From Sanyastnella coralliicola (GTDB lineage Bacteria > Bacteroidota > Bacteroidia > Flavobacteriales_D > Sanyastnellaceae): DNA of 64,000 nt. Of this stretch, positions 42,129-51,832 are shown one piece after another. Below the pieces are notes generated by a model. It was not told where the DNA came from, ran no database searches, and saw only the letters and a list, made by a program, of their open reading frames with translations. How positions within the stretch are numbered: the stretch's first letter is position 1; every line of letters begins with the position of its first letter. Location: assembly GCF_030845195.1 (NCBI RefSeq), contig NZ_CP132543.1, positions 1,815,501-1,879,500 on the forward strand, written 5' to 3'. A program made the translations under genes and the position numbers.

Positions 42129-44282
42129 TCAATACTTCGGCGTCACTCCCATGTTCTCAAACATGAAAGCCCACTTATCAGCTTGTTCGTCAAGAATCTT
42201 TGAGGTTGGCTTACCAGCGCCGTGACCTGCGCGTTCTTCGATGCGAATTAGTACTGGTGCCGATCCTTGGTGAGCTTCTTGGAGGCGAGCTGCGAACTTG
42301 AAGCTGTGTGCTGGAACTACACGGTCATCGTGGTCAGCTGTTGTTACCATGGTTGCTGGGTACGCTGTACCGTCTTTCAGGTTGTGAAGTGGTGAGTATC
42401 CGTATAGGTTGTCGAAATCAACTTTTGAGCTGTCTGCACAACCATATTCTGGAATCCATCCCCATCCTACAGTGAACTTGTGGTAGCGAAGCATGTCCAT
42501 CACACCTACTGCAGGGAAGGCAACTTGGAAAAGGTCTGGACGTTGCGCCATACATGCTCCAACGAGAAGACCGCCATTTGATCCACCAGCGATCGCTAGT
42601 TTGTCTTGGCTGGTGTAGCCTTCTGCAATCAGGTATTCACCTGCAGAGATGAAGTCGTCAAACACATTTTGCTTGTTCAACAACATTCCGTCGCGGTGCC
42701 ACTCTTCTCCAAACTCACCGCCTCCACGGAGGTTGGCCATAGCATATACCCCACCATTCTCCAGAAGAATGATGTTTGATGTGCTGAAGCTAGGTGTCAA
42801 TGAAACGTTGAAACCTCCATATCCATAAAGCAAGGTTGGGTTGGTACCGTCAAGTTGTAGTCCTTTCTTGTGAACGATGAACAATGATACTTCTGTACCG
42901 TCTTTGCTTTTGTAGAACACTTGCTTCGACTCAAAGTCGTCTGGATTGAACTGAAGCTTTGGAGAGTAGTACAGTTCTGATTCTCCTGTTTCGATGTTGA
43001 ATTCGTAGATTGATGTTGGGTAAGTGAACGACGTAAATGAGTAGAACAAGGTTGTGTCATCTTTCTTCGCACCGAATCCACCTGCTGAACCAGTGTTGTC
43101 TGGAAGCTGAACTTGTGTCATTTCAGTCCCGTCTAGGTTCCCCATGTACACACGAGTGTTGGCGTTTTCAAGGTAAGTAGCGAAGAGTTTACCTCCACCG
43201 GTACTTGCACCTTCAAGCAAATTGTCTGATTCAGCAATCACTGTCTTCCAGTTCTCTTTAGCCGGGTTGTTAGGATCGATAGAAACTACACGATACTTCG
43301 GCGCATCGATATCAGTTTGAACAAGGAATCGTCCGTCAATGTGGTCAATCACACTGCTTTTATTCTCGAAGCCTGTGAATAGTGGCTGGAATCCTTTTGA
43401 ACGATCAGCGAGGTCCATAAAGTAGCACTCGTAACCATCAGTTCCTGTAGACGCATATAGAATGAGGTACTTATCGTCCTCTGTTGTTCCACACCAGTGA
43501 TACATGTTCGGTGCATCATCATTCGAGTAGATCAACTCATCTTCCGACTGATCTGTTCCCAATTTGTGGTAGTAGACACGGTGGAAGGTATTCGCAGCAC
43601 TGTACTCATCTCCTTCTTGCGGCTCTGGGTAGCGGCTGTAGAAGAATCCATCTTCGTACCACGCAGCTCCTGAGAACTTCACCCAGCGAAGGATATCACC
43701 AGTCTCTTCACCAGTCTCCACGTTCATTACGCGGATTTGACTCCAATCTGATCCGGCTTCGCTGCGGTTGACAGCTACATATTTATCGTCATTTGATGCT
43801 CCCATCAACGATGCCGTTACCGTTCCGTCTTCGCTCAATGCGTTTGGATCGATAAATACTCTGTCTTCTCCATCACGTCCTTTACGCACGTAGATCACTG
43901 ATTGATTCTGAAGACCATCGTTCTTGTAAATGAAGTAATACTCCCCAACCTTATTTGGTGAGCTTACCTTTTCGTAGTTGAAGAGTTGCTCGTAACGATC
44001 ACGAATCGCATCGCGGTACGAGATACTATCTAGGAAACTGCGAGTCACCGCGTTTTGGGCTTTCACCCAAGCGGCTGTTTCTTCTGAATTATCATCTTCT
44101 AACCAGCGGTAAGGATCTTCTACAGGAGTATCCCATAGCGTATCTACCACAGCTTCTTTGCGCGTTTCAGGGTATTCTAGCATGACTGTTGATTCCATTT
44201 CGGCGTTATCGCCAGACGGATCACCACCACATGAAGCAAGGATCATTGCTCCTGCAGCGAGGATGGAGGCTTGTTTGTACAT
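42129..44282 (-). CDS. Prolyl oligopeptidase family serine peptidase (S9A), lipoprotein
   Basis: 717 aa. Lipoprotein signal (MILASC, lipid Cys 18). N-terminal beta propeller opening YRWLEDDNSEETAAWVKAQN, then an alpha/beta hydrolase with Ser in GGSNGG (568), Asp in ADHDDRVVPAHS (about 652-653) and His in RAGHGAG (687). Cleaves Pro-Xaa bonds in short peptides, here probably in the periplasm. A single gene with its own terminator. Confidence 0.95.
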   Translation of the reverse strand: MYKQASILAAGAMILASCGGDPSGDNAEMESTVMLEYPETRKEAVVDTLWDTPVEDPYRWLEDDNSEETAAWVKAQNAVTRSFLDSISYRDAIRDRYEQLFNYEKVSSPNKVGEYYFIYKNDGLQNQSVIYVRKGRDGEDRVFIDPNALSEDGTVTASLMGASNDDKYVAVNRSEAGSDWSQIRVMNVETGEETGDILRWVKFSGAAWYEDGFFYSRYPEPQEGDEYSAANTFHRVYYHKLGTDQSEDELIYSNDDAPNMYHWCGTTEDDKYLILYASTGTDGYECYFMDLADRSKGFQPLFTGFENKSSVIDHIDGRFLVQTDIDAPKYRVVSIDPNNPAKENWKTVIAESDNLLEGASTGGGKLFATYLENANTRVYMGNLDGTEMTQVQLPDNTGSAGGFGAKKDDTTLFYSFTSFTYPTSIYEFNIETGESELYYSPKLQFNPDDFESKQVFYKSKDGTEVSLFIVHKKGLQLDGTNPTLLYGYGGFNVSLTPSFSTSNIILLENGGVYAMANLRGGGEFGEEWHRDGMLLNKQNVFDDFISAGEYLIAEGYTSQDKLAIAGGSNGGLLVGACMAQRPDLFQVAFPAVGVMDMLRYHKFTVGWGWIPEYGCADSSKVDFDNLYGYSPLHNLKDGTAYPATMVTTADHDDRVVPAHSFKFAARLQEAHQGSAPVLIRIEERAGHGAGKPTSKILDEQADKWAFMFENMGVTPKY

Positions 44283-44396
44283 AGCAATTGGTTTTGAGCC
44301 ACCAAGATATATCAGCTATGCATCTGTTCTATAAAAATGTGACCAGCGGTAAGCCTACCGTGTCTTCGCAAAAATTGTCGGGAATGAGCGTTGTGC

Positions 44397-45185
44397 TTAA
44401 AGAAGGGAGATTCTTCCCATCAATTCATCCTTGTAGGTGCGAGATACTGGAATATCACGATCAACCACCTTCACTTGGTATTGAATAGTATCAATATGAT
44501 CGATGAATTCTAGGTTGACAATGAAGTTTCGCGACACACGTACAAATCGTTCTGGAGGGAATTTTTCCAAAAGCTCCTTCAACGACGCCTTCACATTGTA
44601 CTTTTTCTCTGGAAGATGGATACTGCTGTATTTCCCTTCTACTTCGACGTAGCGCACGTCGTCAATTGGAATTTTGCGCAATTTGTTCCCCACCTTAGTA
44701 AAGAAGTATGTCGGATACTCGAGGTGAACCCCATTGCCATTTGAATGATGCCCATTGGTTCCGTTAGTGCCATTGGTTCCGTTGAGGTATGCTTCTGAAG
44801 AGCCGTTACCTGTATCGTACAATAGAGCCAACTCTACAACTCGGCGGATTGAACCTAGGTCTAACGGATTCGGCAGGAATCCGAAAGGCTTGAACTCTTT
44901 CAATTTGGTAAAGACTACATCATCTTTCGTATCCGTAATGAATACGATTGGTGTCTTTCTGTAAGCGTTCGTCGCTTGAATAATTCCCTTCGCTGCCTCA
45001 ATCTGATCTTCTCCCACTTGAAGGATTAATAAATCAGGAATTTGAGCCTGATCTCGGAATTCATCAACAGACGGATAAGCCTCGTATACTACGACGTCAT
45101 AGCCCAGTGCTCCAAGGAGCGTATTGAGTTCAGACCGAATACTTGCTTCGTCAGAAATGACGATTATGTCTGGTGTTTGTTCCAT
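44397..45185 (-). CDS. LytTR-type DNA-binding protein with a degenerate receiver
   Basis: 262 aa. N-terminal receiver fold (about 1-120), C-terminal LytTR DNA-binding domain (about 155-262: YFFTKVGNKLRKIPIDDVRYVEVEGKYSSIHL, RFVRVSRNFIVN). The phospho-acceptor position, normally Asp in PDLILLD, is Gln (PDLLILQVGED), and the conserved Lys in the last strand reads Asn (GFLPNP), so the receiver is probably not phosphorylated. A repeated NGT linker (NGTNGTNG) lies between the domains. No histidine kinase is next to it. DNA target unknown. Confidence 0.88.
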   Translation of the reverse strand: MEQTPDIIVISDEASIRSELNTLLGALGYDVVVYEAYPSVDEFRDQAQIPDLLILQVGEDQIEAAKGIIQATNAYRKTPIVFITDTKDDVVFTKLKEFKPFGFLPNPLDLGSIRRVVELALLYDTGNGSSEAYLNGTNGTNGTNGHHSNGNGVHLEYPTYFFTKVGNKLRKIPIDDVRYVEVEGKYSSIHLPEKKYNVKASLKELLEKFPPERFVRVSRNFIVNLEFIDHIDTIQYQVKVVDRDIPVSRTYKDELMGRISLL

Positions 45186-45280
45186 GTGGTTTCTCGCTGC
45201 TTACATAAGAACAATGACAGCTCAAGGTTGTTCATCTGCGACTTATACCTATTTATGGTCATTTCTGGTGACCTTATTGC

Positions 45281-45288
45281 TATTTTTG
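45281..45288 (+). promoter_or_regulatory. Promoter -7 box of clpS
   Basis: TATTTTTG, exact TAnnTTTG, only 7 bases before the clpS ATG at 45296. Confidence 0.55.
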
Positions 45289-45295
45289 CGTCAGT

Positions 45296-45589
45296 ATGGA
45301 AAGGATTTTGATATCTACAAGTAATCCGCAGGAAGAAGAGGATGTACTGGTCTTAACCGAAGAGGTTGATGAAAAGCAAATTGTGCTCTTCAACGACGAG
45401 GTCAATACCTTCGATTTTGTGATCGAAAGTTTGATCAAAGTTTGTGGCCATGACCCAATTCAAGCGGAGCAATGTACCATCATCGTCCACTTCAAAGGAA
45501 AGTGCTCTGTGAAAAAAGGCACCTTTGAAGACTTAGAACCGATGTGTACCGCCCTACTTGATCGCGGTTTAACCGCTGAAATTCAATAA
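45296..45589 (+). CDS. clpS: ATP-dependent Clp protease adaptor ClpS
   Basis: 97 aa. VLFNDEVNTFDFVIESLIKVCGHDPIQAEQCTIIVHFKGKC is the ClpS core: DEVN binds the N-degron, and the His/Cys-rich segment lines the pocket. ClpS hands N-end rule substrates to ClpA in the cytoplasm. Promoter box lies 7 bases upstream. One base separates its stop from the M48 gene, so the two are an operon. Confidence 0.93.
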   Translation: MERILISTSNPQEEEDVLVLTEEVDEKQIVLFNDEVNTFDFVIESLIKVCGHDPIQAEQCTIIVHFKGKCSVKKGTFEDLEPMCTALLDRGLTAEIQ

Positions 45590-45590
45590 C

Positions 45591-46391
45591 ATGAAGACAC
45601 TACGCGTACTTTCCCTCCTTGCTCTAGTAGCCTACCTAATCAGTTGTGCTAAAGTGCCTATTTCAGGTAGGCGACAGATGAATCTTCTAAACGAAGTCGA
45701 ATTAATCGACATGTCATTGGAGGCATACAATGATTTCCTATCACAATCAAATGTGCTCCCTCCTTCTGATCGCCAAGCCCAGATGGTATCAGAAGTTGGA
45801 CAGAAGATTTCAGTTGCTGTTGAGCAATACATGAACGATAACCACCTTCAGAAGCGCATCGAAGGCTTTCAATGGGAATTCCAGACGATTGATGACCCAA
45901 CGGTAAATGCTTGGTGTATGCCTGGTGGTAAGATTGCGTTCTACACTGGTATTCTCCCGGTATGCGAAGATGAAGCTGGTATCGCAGTTGTCATGGGTCA
46001 CGAAATCGCTCACGCGATAGCTCGACACGGAAATGAGCGCATGTCTAAACAGTTGGTTATTCAAGCTGGAGGTGTCACCCTTGCTGTGCTAACAAGCGAA
46101 AAGCCACAAATGGCGCAAGACCTCTTCCTCATGTCATATGGAATTGGAACGACGCTCGGCTCATTGAAATTCTCACGTCAGCATGAATCTGAAAGCGACA
46201 TGCTCGGTCTTGTCTTCATGGCAATGGCAGGATATAACCCTGAAGAAGCCCCTGCTTTCTGGGAGCGAATGTCAGCGCAAAGCGGCGGACAAGCACCGCC
46301 TGAATTTCTTTCAACGCACCCGAGTCACGAAACACGTATCGCTGATCTGAATGCATTTATGCCAGAAGCGATGCAATACTACAACCCTTGA
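45591..46391 (+). CDS. M48 family metallopeptidase, lipoprotein
   Basis: 266 aa. Lipoprotein signal (ALVAYLISC, Cys 19). Zinc motif HEIAH at 137-141 in VMGHEIAHAIARHGNE; the third ligand is in QHESESDMLG (about 200). It matches the LoiP/BepA-type periplasmic metalloproteases that degrade or repair outer-membrane proteins. Second gene of the clpS operon; its TGA overlaps the hemoglobin start. Confidence 0.93.
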   Translation: MKTLRVLSLLALVAYLISCAKVPISGRRQMNLLNEVELIDMSLEAYNDFLSQSNVLPPSDRQAQMVSEVGQKISVAVEQYMNDNHLQKRIEGFQWEFQTIDDPTVNAWCMPGGKIAFYTGILPVCEDEAGIAVVMGHEIAHAIARHGNERMSKQLVIQAGGVTLAVLTSEKPQMAQDLFLMSYGIGTTLGSLKFSRQHESESDMLGLVFMAMAGYNPEEAPAFWERMSAQSGGQAPPEFLSTHPSHETRIADLNAFMPEAMQYYNP

Positions 46392-46771
46392 TGCAAGGAG
46401 ACATCGATACCTTCGAAAAGGTACAATTGCTGGTAGATTCCTTCTATGGAAAAGTGAGGTCTGATGATCTACTTGGCCCTATTTTCGAAAATGTGGTTCA
46501 GGGTAACTGGCAGCCTCATCTCGAAAAGATGTATCGTTTTTGGCAGACGATTCTTTTGTTTGAGCATACCTATTCTGGCAGCCCCTTCCCTCCACATGCG
46601 AAACTTCCCATTGACAAATCCCACTTCAAGCGTTGGCTAGAACTATTTAGAGCAACAGTGAAGGAAAACTTCGAAGGTGAAAAAGCCACGGAGGCTGTTT
46701 GGCGCGCTGAGAAAATGGGCGAAATGTTCAACTACAAGCTCGAATACTTGCGCTCTAATCCTTCCAATTGA
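46391..46771 (+). CDS. Group III truncated hemoglobin
   Basis: 126 aa from the ATG at 46391 (TGATG overlap; a TTG at 46388 is one codon before). LVDSFYGKVRSDDLLGPIFENV, EKMYRFWQTILLFEHTYSGSP and FKRWLELFRATVKENFEGEKA match the trHbIII group, including the proximal-His helix region (HFKRW). Binds haem and oxygen or NO in the cytoplasm. Third gene of the clpS-M48 operon. Confidence 0.9.
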   Translation: MQGDIDTFEKVQLLVDSFYGKVRSDDLLGPIFENVVQGNWQPHLEKMYRFWQTILLFEHTYSGSPFPPHAKLPIDKSHFKRWLELFRATVKENFEGEKATEAVWRAEKMGEMFNYKLEYLRSNPSN

Positions 46772-46780
46772 TTAATTATC

Positions 46781-46812
46781 AATCGACTTAGATATCGATT
46801 AACATTTTTTTA
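46781..46812 (+). terminator. Probable terminator after the truncated hemoglobin
   Basis: AT-rich stem AATCGA (46781-46786) with TCGATT (46795-46800), 8-base loop, then a T run near 46805-46811. An overlapping ATTGAT/ATCAAT stem lies just upstream. Confidence 0.45.
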
Positions 46813-46841
46813 CGATCTTCAATTCACCTTAACTAATTGTG

Positions 46842-49379
46842 ATGCGTGGATTGATCTTAACCCTCGCAGCAACTTGCTTTGCTTGCTATTCATGTGCCCA
46901 GACTTACGAAGCCCTTGGAAATTCATTGGGGTTATCGGTAGACTACGGGAGTCCAAATTTCGGTAACGGAATCAGTTTGTACGACATCAATGGCGATGGC
47001 TATGATGACCTTACTACGTCAACCGATGGCAATGGAACCCACATTTATCTGTGGAACAATGACTCCTTTGAATTACTCACTGTATTGCCTATTAGTGGTG
47101 ACGCCAAAGCGGTCATCTGGTCTGATGTAGATAATGACGGTGATGCTGATTTGTTGGTCACACAAAGATTCGGATTTGAACAGCTCTGGATTCAAGACAA
47201 CCTCGAATTCACCGATGAAGCATCTGACCGGGGTGTACCTCAAGAAACAGATGCAGACACTTATGGGGCAGCCGCTGGAGACTACGACCTAGACGGCGAT
47301 TTAGACATTTATATCTGTAACTACGACTGGGGTGTAGGGTCGCATAATTGGTTGCTCCGAAACGATGGTACCGGTCATTTTGAGGAAGTTTCAATAGAAC
47401 TCGGAGTAGATAACGGGGTCGTACCGAGCTTTATGCCTAGCTGGGGAGACTTCAATAACGATGGTTGGCCGGATTTGTATGTAATCAACGATAAGTCACC
47501 TAGCAATACCATGTACTTAAACAACGGAGACGGTTCGTTCTCTGACGTCTCGGAAAGTTCAGGAACCGATATCGTGATCGATTGCATGAGTAATACTGTT
47601 GCGGATTACGATAATGACGGTGATCTCGACATATACATGACCAACGATTTTAACGGAAACCGCCTACTCCAGAATAACGGTGATATGACCTTTACCGATG
47701 TCACTGAAACAACGGGAACAGCCGTAGGACGGTTTTGTTGGGGTGCTGCGTTCTTTGATTACGATTGCGATGGAGATCAAGATTTACATGTCAGCACAGA
47801 AGATGCCATGTTCAACCATCAAAACATCTTCATGCGACAAAATGAAGTGGGTTCATTCTCTGAATCAAACAACCTCTTCAATCCTCTCAGTCTTTTTCAA
47901 GCCTATGCCATTGCCACCGGGGATATCGACCGTGATGGATTCCCAGAGATTGCAATTACCAGTCGTACGCCTAACAATGTCTCGTTCTACAAAAACTCTG
48001 GAGCCAACAACTACTGGATTGCTGTGTCGCTTGAAGCAACCGTTTCGAATCCAGAAGCGATTGGTTCTTGGGTTACCGTGACCAATGACTCTGGTTCACA
48101 GTATAAGTACACACAAGCTGGATCAGGCTACCTAGGGCAGAATTCATCGAATTGCTTATTCGGTTTTGGTGCTAACGGCAGTGACGTGACCATTGAAGTA
48201 AACTGGCCATCTGGTTGGACGGATACTGTGAACGCAAACATGAACGATTACAACGCGATTGTTGAAGGTTCGTCCTATGAAGTGATCTTAGCAAATCAAG
48301 AGGAAATATTCATTTGCCCAGGTGACAGTTTGATCTTAGACGCGGGTGAATATGAAGAATACTTATGGTCTAATGGACATAACGAAAGATATCTCACCAT
48401 CTATGAACCAACGAATATATCAGTTCAGGTATTGACCCCTTATGGATTCTTTGCAAACAGTGATGAATTGACCATTTCAGCTGCACCTGAAGCTGAGATA
48501 TTAATGGAAGCACAGGATGTTACTTGTTTCGAAGAAAGTGACGGTGCATTCCTTTGGGAATCTGATCAAGTCAACTTAATCCTGTTCGATGGTAGCTTCG
48601 TCAATTCGAACGTTGAAGGATTGTCAGAAGGATTTTATGAAATGACCCTTTACGACAACTACAACTGTTTAACTGACACAAACATTACAATATCTTCTCC
48701 TTTGCAACTTACTCCTTCTTTCACCATCGTTGAACCACTCTGTTTTGGAGATGACAACGGATGGATTGAAGGTGAATGTACCGGTGGTGTGGGTGAAATC
48801 ACACAGGATCCGGCCAATGCAACGCTGAACAACCTAGTAGCTGGATCGTACTTGATCACCCACACTGATGAAAACGGTTGTGAAATTGATAGTCTCGTAG
48901 TGATTTCTGAACCAGAAGAACTGGTGGTTTCCATTGATGTAACCGACGCCACTGAAGACGCTCTCGGTTCCGCGTTAGCGAATGTAACCGGAGGAACACC
49001 CGATTATACCTATATATGGTCATCAGGCGGAGACGAAAACTTTGAAGAAAATCTAGAAGAAGGAAACTACGTGCTGACGATAGTAGACGGAAACGGCTGT
49101 TTGCTTAACACGCCATTCTCCATTGACTTCATCGTAAGCACAGAACAGCTATCTCGCAACGAATTAAGAATCTACCCGAATCCAACCAACGGACAAATTA
49201 TCATTGAAGGACTGCAAATTGGAGATCAAGTTGATGTAGTCAATGCCTCAGGAGCTCTTGTATTATCAACACAGCCAAGGTCGAATCAACTAGATTTAAG
49301 CCAATTCACTACAGGAGTTTATCTCCTTCGAATCGTATCCGTTGATAAAACATATGCGTTCAGATTAGTTATCGAGTAA
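46842..49379 (+). CDS. FG-GAP/ASPIC-UnbV exoprotein, T9SS sorted (paralogue 1)
   Basis: 845 aa from ATG 46842 (a GTG at 46839 is one codon before). Signal peptide (MRGLILTLAATCFACYSCAQ). Seven or more FG-GAP/VCBS repeats with calcium loops such as DINGDGYDD, DYDLDGDLDIY, DFNNDGWPDLY; then an ASPIC/UnbV domain (AIGSWVTVT, GYLGQNS); SprB-type modules (CFEESDGAFLWE and CFGDDNGWIEG); and a C-terminal T9SS type A sorting domain (LRIYPNPTNGQIII...GVYLLRI). It is a CRTAC1-like exported surface protein of unknown ligand. A one-mismatch copy of the motif (TTCCGCGTTAGCGAA) lies at 48968-48982. Confidence 0.9.
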   Translation: MRGLILTLAATCFACYSCAQTYEALGNSLGLSVDYGSPNFGNGISLYDINGDGYDDLTTSTDGNGTHIYLWNNDSFELLTVLPISGDAKAVIWSDVDNDGDADLLVTQRFGFEQLWIQDNLEFTDEASDRGVPQETDADTYGAAAGDYDLDGDLDIYICNYDWGVGSHNWLLRNDGTGHFEEVSIELGVDNGVVPSFMPSWGDFNNDGWPDLYVINDKSPSNTMYLNNGDGSFSDVSESSGTDIVIDCMSNTVADYDNDGDLDIYMTNDFNGNRLLQNNGDMTFTDVTETTGTAVGRFCWGAAFFDYDCDGDQDLHVSTEDAMFNHQNIFMRQNEVGSFSESNNLFNPLSLFQAYAIATGDIDRDGFPEIAITSRTPNNVSFYKNSGANNYWIAVSLEATVSNPEAIGSWVTVTNDSGSQYKYTQAGSGYLGQNSSNCLFGFGANGSDVTIEVNWPSGWTDTVNANMNDYNAIVEGSSYEVILANQEEIFICPGDSLILDAGEYEEYLWSNGHNERYLTIYEPTNISVQVLTPYGFFANSDELTISAAPEAEILMEAQDVTCFEESDGAFLWESDQVNLILFDGSFVNSNVEGLSEGFYEMTLYDNYNCLTDTNITISSPLQLTPSFTIVEPLCFGDDNGWIEGECTGGVGEITQDPANATLNNLVAGSYLITHTDENGCEIDSLVVISEPEELVVSIDVTDATEDALGSALANVTGGTPDYTYIWSSGGDENFEENLEEGNYVLTIVDGNGCLLNTPFSIDFIVSTEQLSRNELRIYPNPTNGQIIIEGLQIGDQVDVVNASGALVLSTQPRSNQLDLSQFTTGVYLLRIVSVDKTYAFRLVIE
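48968..48982 (-). repeat. Near match to the dispersed motif (one substitution)
   Basis: TTCCGCGTTAGCGAA, C to T in the palindromic core. Lies in FG-GAP paralogue 1. Confidence 0.5.
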
Positions 49380-49400
49380 GCGCTTTATGTATCTTCCGGC

Positions 49401-51761
49401 ATGCGCTGGATTAAACGAATTTTCTTACTCCTCGTCATCATCGCTGGAGTGGCCTCTATCTATGCTTATTGGTATGCATCTTCACGTGTACCTCAATACG
49501 AAGGCGAGATTGATCTCCCAGAGTTGAAAAGCGAGGTAACCACCACTTTCGATGCGCACGGCATCCCTCATATTAAGGGTGAATCAGCCGAAGATGTTTA
49601 TATGACGCTCGGCTATATCATGGCTTCTGAGCGATTATTTCAAATGGAAATGTTGCGACGTGTTGGTCGGGGTGAATTAGCTGAAGTTCTAGGCGATAAA
49701 GGTCTAGGACCTGATCTTTTCTTTCGTGCGTCTGGTATTGCTGAATATGCTGATCGTTCTGCTGAAGCGTTTGAAAGTACTTTCGCTAGCGCGGAAGAGT
49801 TAAATGAGTGCAGAGCATTCATCGAAGGGGTGAACGCCTTCATTCGAACAGGAAAAGAACCGCTCGAATTTAAACTGGCTGGAATTCCCTTGACAGAATT
49901 CGAATTGCGCGATTTATATGCCATCGCTGGTTACATGGCATACAGCTTTGAAATCGCACTTCAGACAGATATGTTGGCAACAGAACTTGAACGCCAACAC
50001 TCTGAAGAATGGCTCCAAAGTATGGGTTTAGTAAGTTCGTCCCTCCCTCCTTTCCGCCCATCGTGTTCAACCGATACTACTGAAACCATACTGCTTCCAG
50101 ATCTCCTTGGGGAACTGGGAATACCTGTGTTTACCGGCTCAAATTCTTGGGCAGTAAATTCTAGTAAAAGCAAGAGTGGAGCTCCCATCTTGTGCAATGA
50201 CACCCATATCGGATACGGGCTTCCACAGGTATGGTACGAGGCGGCACTTGAATTCCCTGGTGTAAAGACCTACGGAAACTTCCTACCTGGGATCCCTTAT
50301 GCCTTGGTCGGACATTCAGATCATCATGGATGGGGACTCACGATGTTTGAAAATGACGACATTGACTTTTACCGTGAATACGAAAATGATGCTGGTGAGT
50401 TTATCTATGAAGGCAACGCCTACGCACCTTCCTTCAAAGAGCATGTGATAAAGGTGAAAGATGCTGCTGACACCACGATTTCGGTGAAGTGGTCAAAGCA
50501 CGGCCCGATAATCAATGAAGTGGTAGAGGAAATTCCAGACTTCCCTCCTTATGCCATGCGTTGGGAATACCTACAAACAGACAACCAACTCATCACTGCA
50601 TTTAGAAATATGATGCGGTCGAATGAATTGGAAGAATTTGAATCAGCGATTGCCCTGATTCACGCACCTGGATTAAGTATCACCTATGCAGATAAAGATG
50701 ACCATATTGGAAACTGGTCTTGTGCCCGTATTCCTCATCACCCTGCTCATGTAAATCCTAAAACCGCGATCGACGGTAGATACGCGAGCAATGAAATCTT
50801 GGGTTACCTTGATTTCAGCAGAAACCCACAGTGTGTTGATCCTGAAGTTGGCTATTTAGGTACAGCGAACGAGGCTCCCGAAATGATGGACTCTGTCTTT
50901 GTTTATGGCTACTACGTCCCGCCTAGCCGTGGAAAGCGTATTAGAAAACTATTATCTGAGACAGATCAATGGGATGTCAGCATGATGAAAGATCTGCTCC
51001 TCGATGTCTATAACGACGACGAAGCCATTATTTCTCAGCGACTTCATCGCATCCTTACCAACAGTGATTTTGAGTGGACAGATATAGAACAGGAAGCCAT
51101 CGCTTTGCTTGATTGGGACGGCCATTATGGAATCAATGAACCTTCTCCAGTAGTATTCACACCGCTTCAAATGGCCATTTTGCGGTCGGGTATGCAAGAC
51201 AAAATGACCCCTGAGCAGTTTGAACGCTTTGCGCATACGCATTGGTGCAAAAGGTTCTTGCATATCGCCTTGAATGATCCAGACCATGAAGTGTGGGATG
51301 TCAGTACCACTGATGCGAAAGAAAAACTACAAGATCATGTTGGTAATGCGTTTAGAAGTGTGGTCGCACAACTGGTCGGACTCTACGGTAATTCTACCAA
51401 AGATTGGTCTTGGGGAGAAGCGCATCAATGGGGGCCTCCTCACCCATTTAAAGACGTTCCAGTCGTAGGTGATTGGTTGAGTCTCGATCCGATGCCAATG
51501 TCTGGAGGAAATGAGACCATTTCTCAGTCTGGTTTCACCCCTTCTTCTGCAGGCTATTACATCGGAAGATTTGGTGCTCAAATGCGCATCGTTTTAGACC
51601 TTTCAGATGTTGGAAATTCGGAGAGTATCGCGCCTACCGGGCAAAGCGGACATCGTATGAGCAAATACTATGATGACCAGGCTGATATGTACCGAAAAGG
51701 TGAGTTCCGACTGCAACGAATTTCGGCTGATCCAAACGGAAAAAAATTAGTGTTTAAGTAG
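49401..51761 (+). CDS. Penicillin acylase family protein (Ntn hydrolase)
   Basis: 786 aa. N-terminal membrane anchor (about 6-24), then an alpha chain (TFDAHGIPHIKGESAEDVYMTLGYIMASERLFQME). The autocleavage site and nucleophile lie in PVFTGSNSWAVN (S247 as the likely catalytic Ser of the beta chain), with CNDTHIGYGLPQVWYE, GLTMFENDDIDFY and SGQSGHRMSKYYDDQ later. The family includes penicillin acylases and N-acyl-homoserine lactone acylases; the substrate is unknown here. Inserted between two members of the FG-GAP paralogue series, 21 bases from the first. It carries a perfect 16-bp motif at 49781-49796. Confidence 0.92.
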   Translation: MRWIKRIFLLLVIIAGVASIYAYWYASSRVPQYEGEIDLPELKSEVTTTFDAHGIPHIKGESAEDVYMTLGYIMASERLFQMEMLRRVGRGELAEVLGDKGLGPDLFFRASGIAEYADRSAEAFESTFASAEELNECRAFIEGVNAFIRTGKEPLEFKLAGIPLTEFELRDLYAIAGYMAYSFEIALQTDMLATELERQHSEEWLQSMGLVSSSLPPFRPSCSTDTTETILLPDLLGELGIPVFTGSNSWAVNSSKSKSGAPILCNDTHIGYGLPQVWYEAALEFPGVKTYGNFLPGIPYALVGHSDHHGWGLTMFENDDIDFYREYENDAGEFIYEGNAYAPSFKEHVIKVKDAADTTISVKWSKHGPIINEVVEEIPDFPPYAMRWEYLQTDNQLITAFRNMMRSNELEEFESAIALIHAPGLSITYADKDDHIGNWSCARIPHHPAHVNPKTAIDGRYASNEILGYLDFSRNPQCVDPEVGYLGTANEAPEMMDSVFVYGYYVPPSRGKRIRKLLSETDQWDVSMMKDLLLDVYNDDEAIISQRLHRILTNSDFEWTDIEQEAIALLDWDGHYGINEPSPVVFTPLQMAILRSGMQDKMTPEQFERFAHTHWCKRFLHIALNDPDHEVWDVSTTDAKEKLQDHVGNAFRSVVAQLVGLYGNSTKDWSWGEAHQWGPPHPFKDVPVVGDWLSLDPMPMSGGNETISQSGFTPSSAGYYIGRFGAQMRIVLDLSDVGNSESIAPTGQSGHRMSKYYDDQADMYRKGEFRLQRISADPNGKKLVFK
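49781..49796 (+). repeat. Dispersed 16-bp motif, perfect copy
   Basis: TTTCGCTAGCGCGGAA in the penicillin acylase gene, read Phe-Ala-Ser-Ala-Glu, the same phase as the copy at 2246. Confidence 0.85.
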
Positions 51762-51832
51762 CCAACCCTTTTCACCTATTTACGTCATAGATATGAACCT
51801 TGACCACACTGGGTCAACTAGACAATTATACT

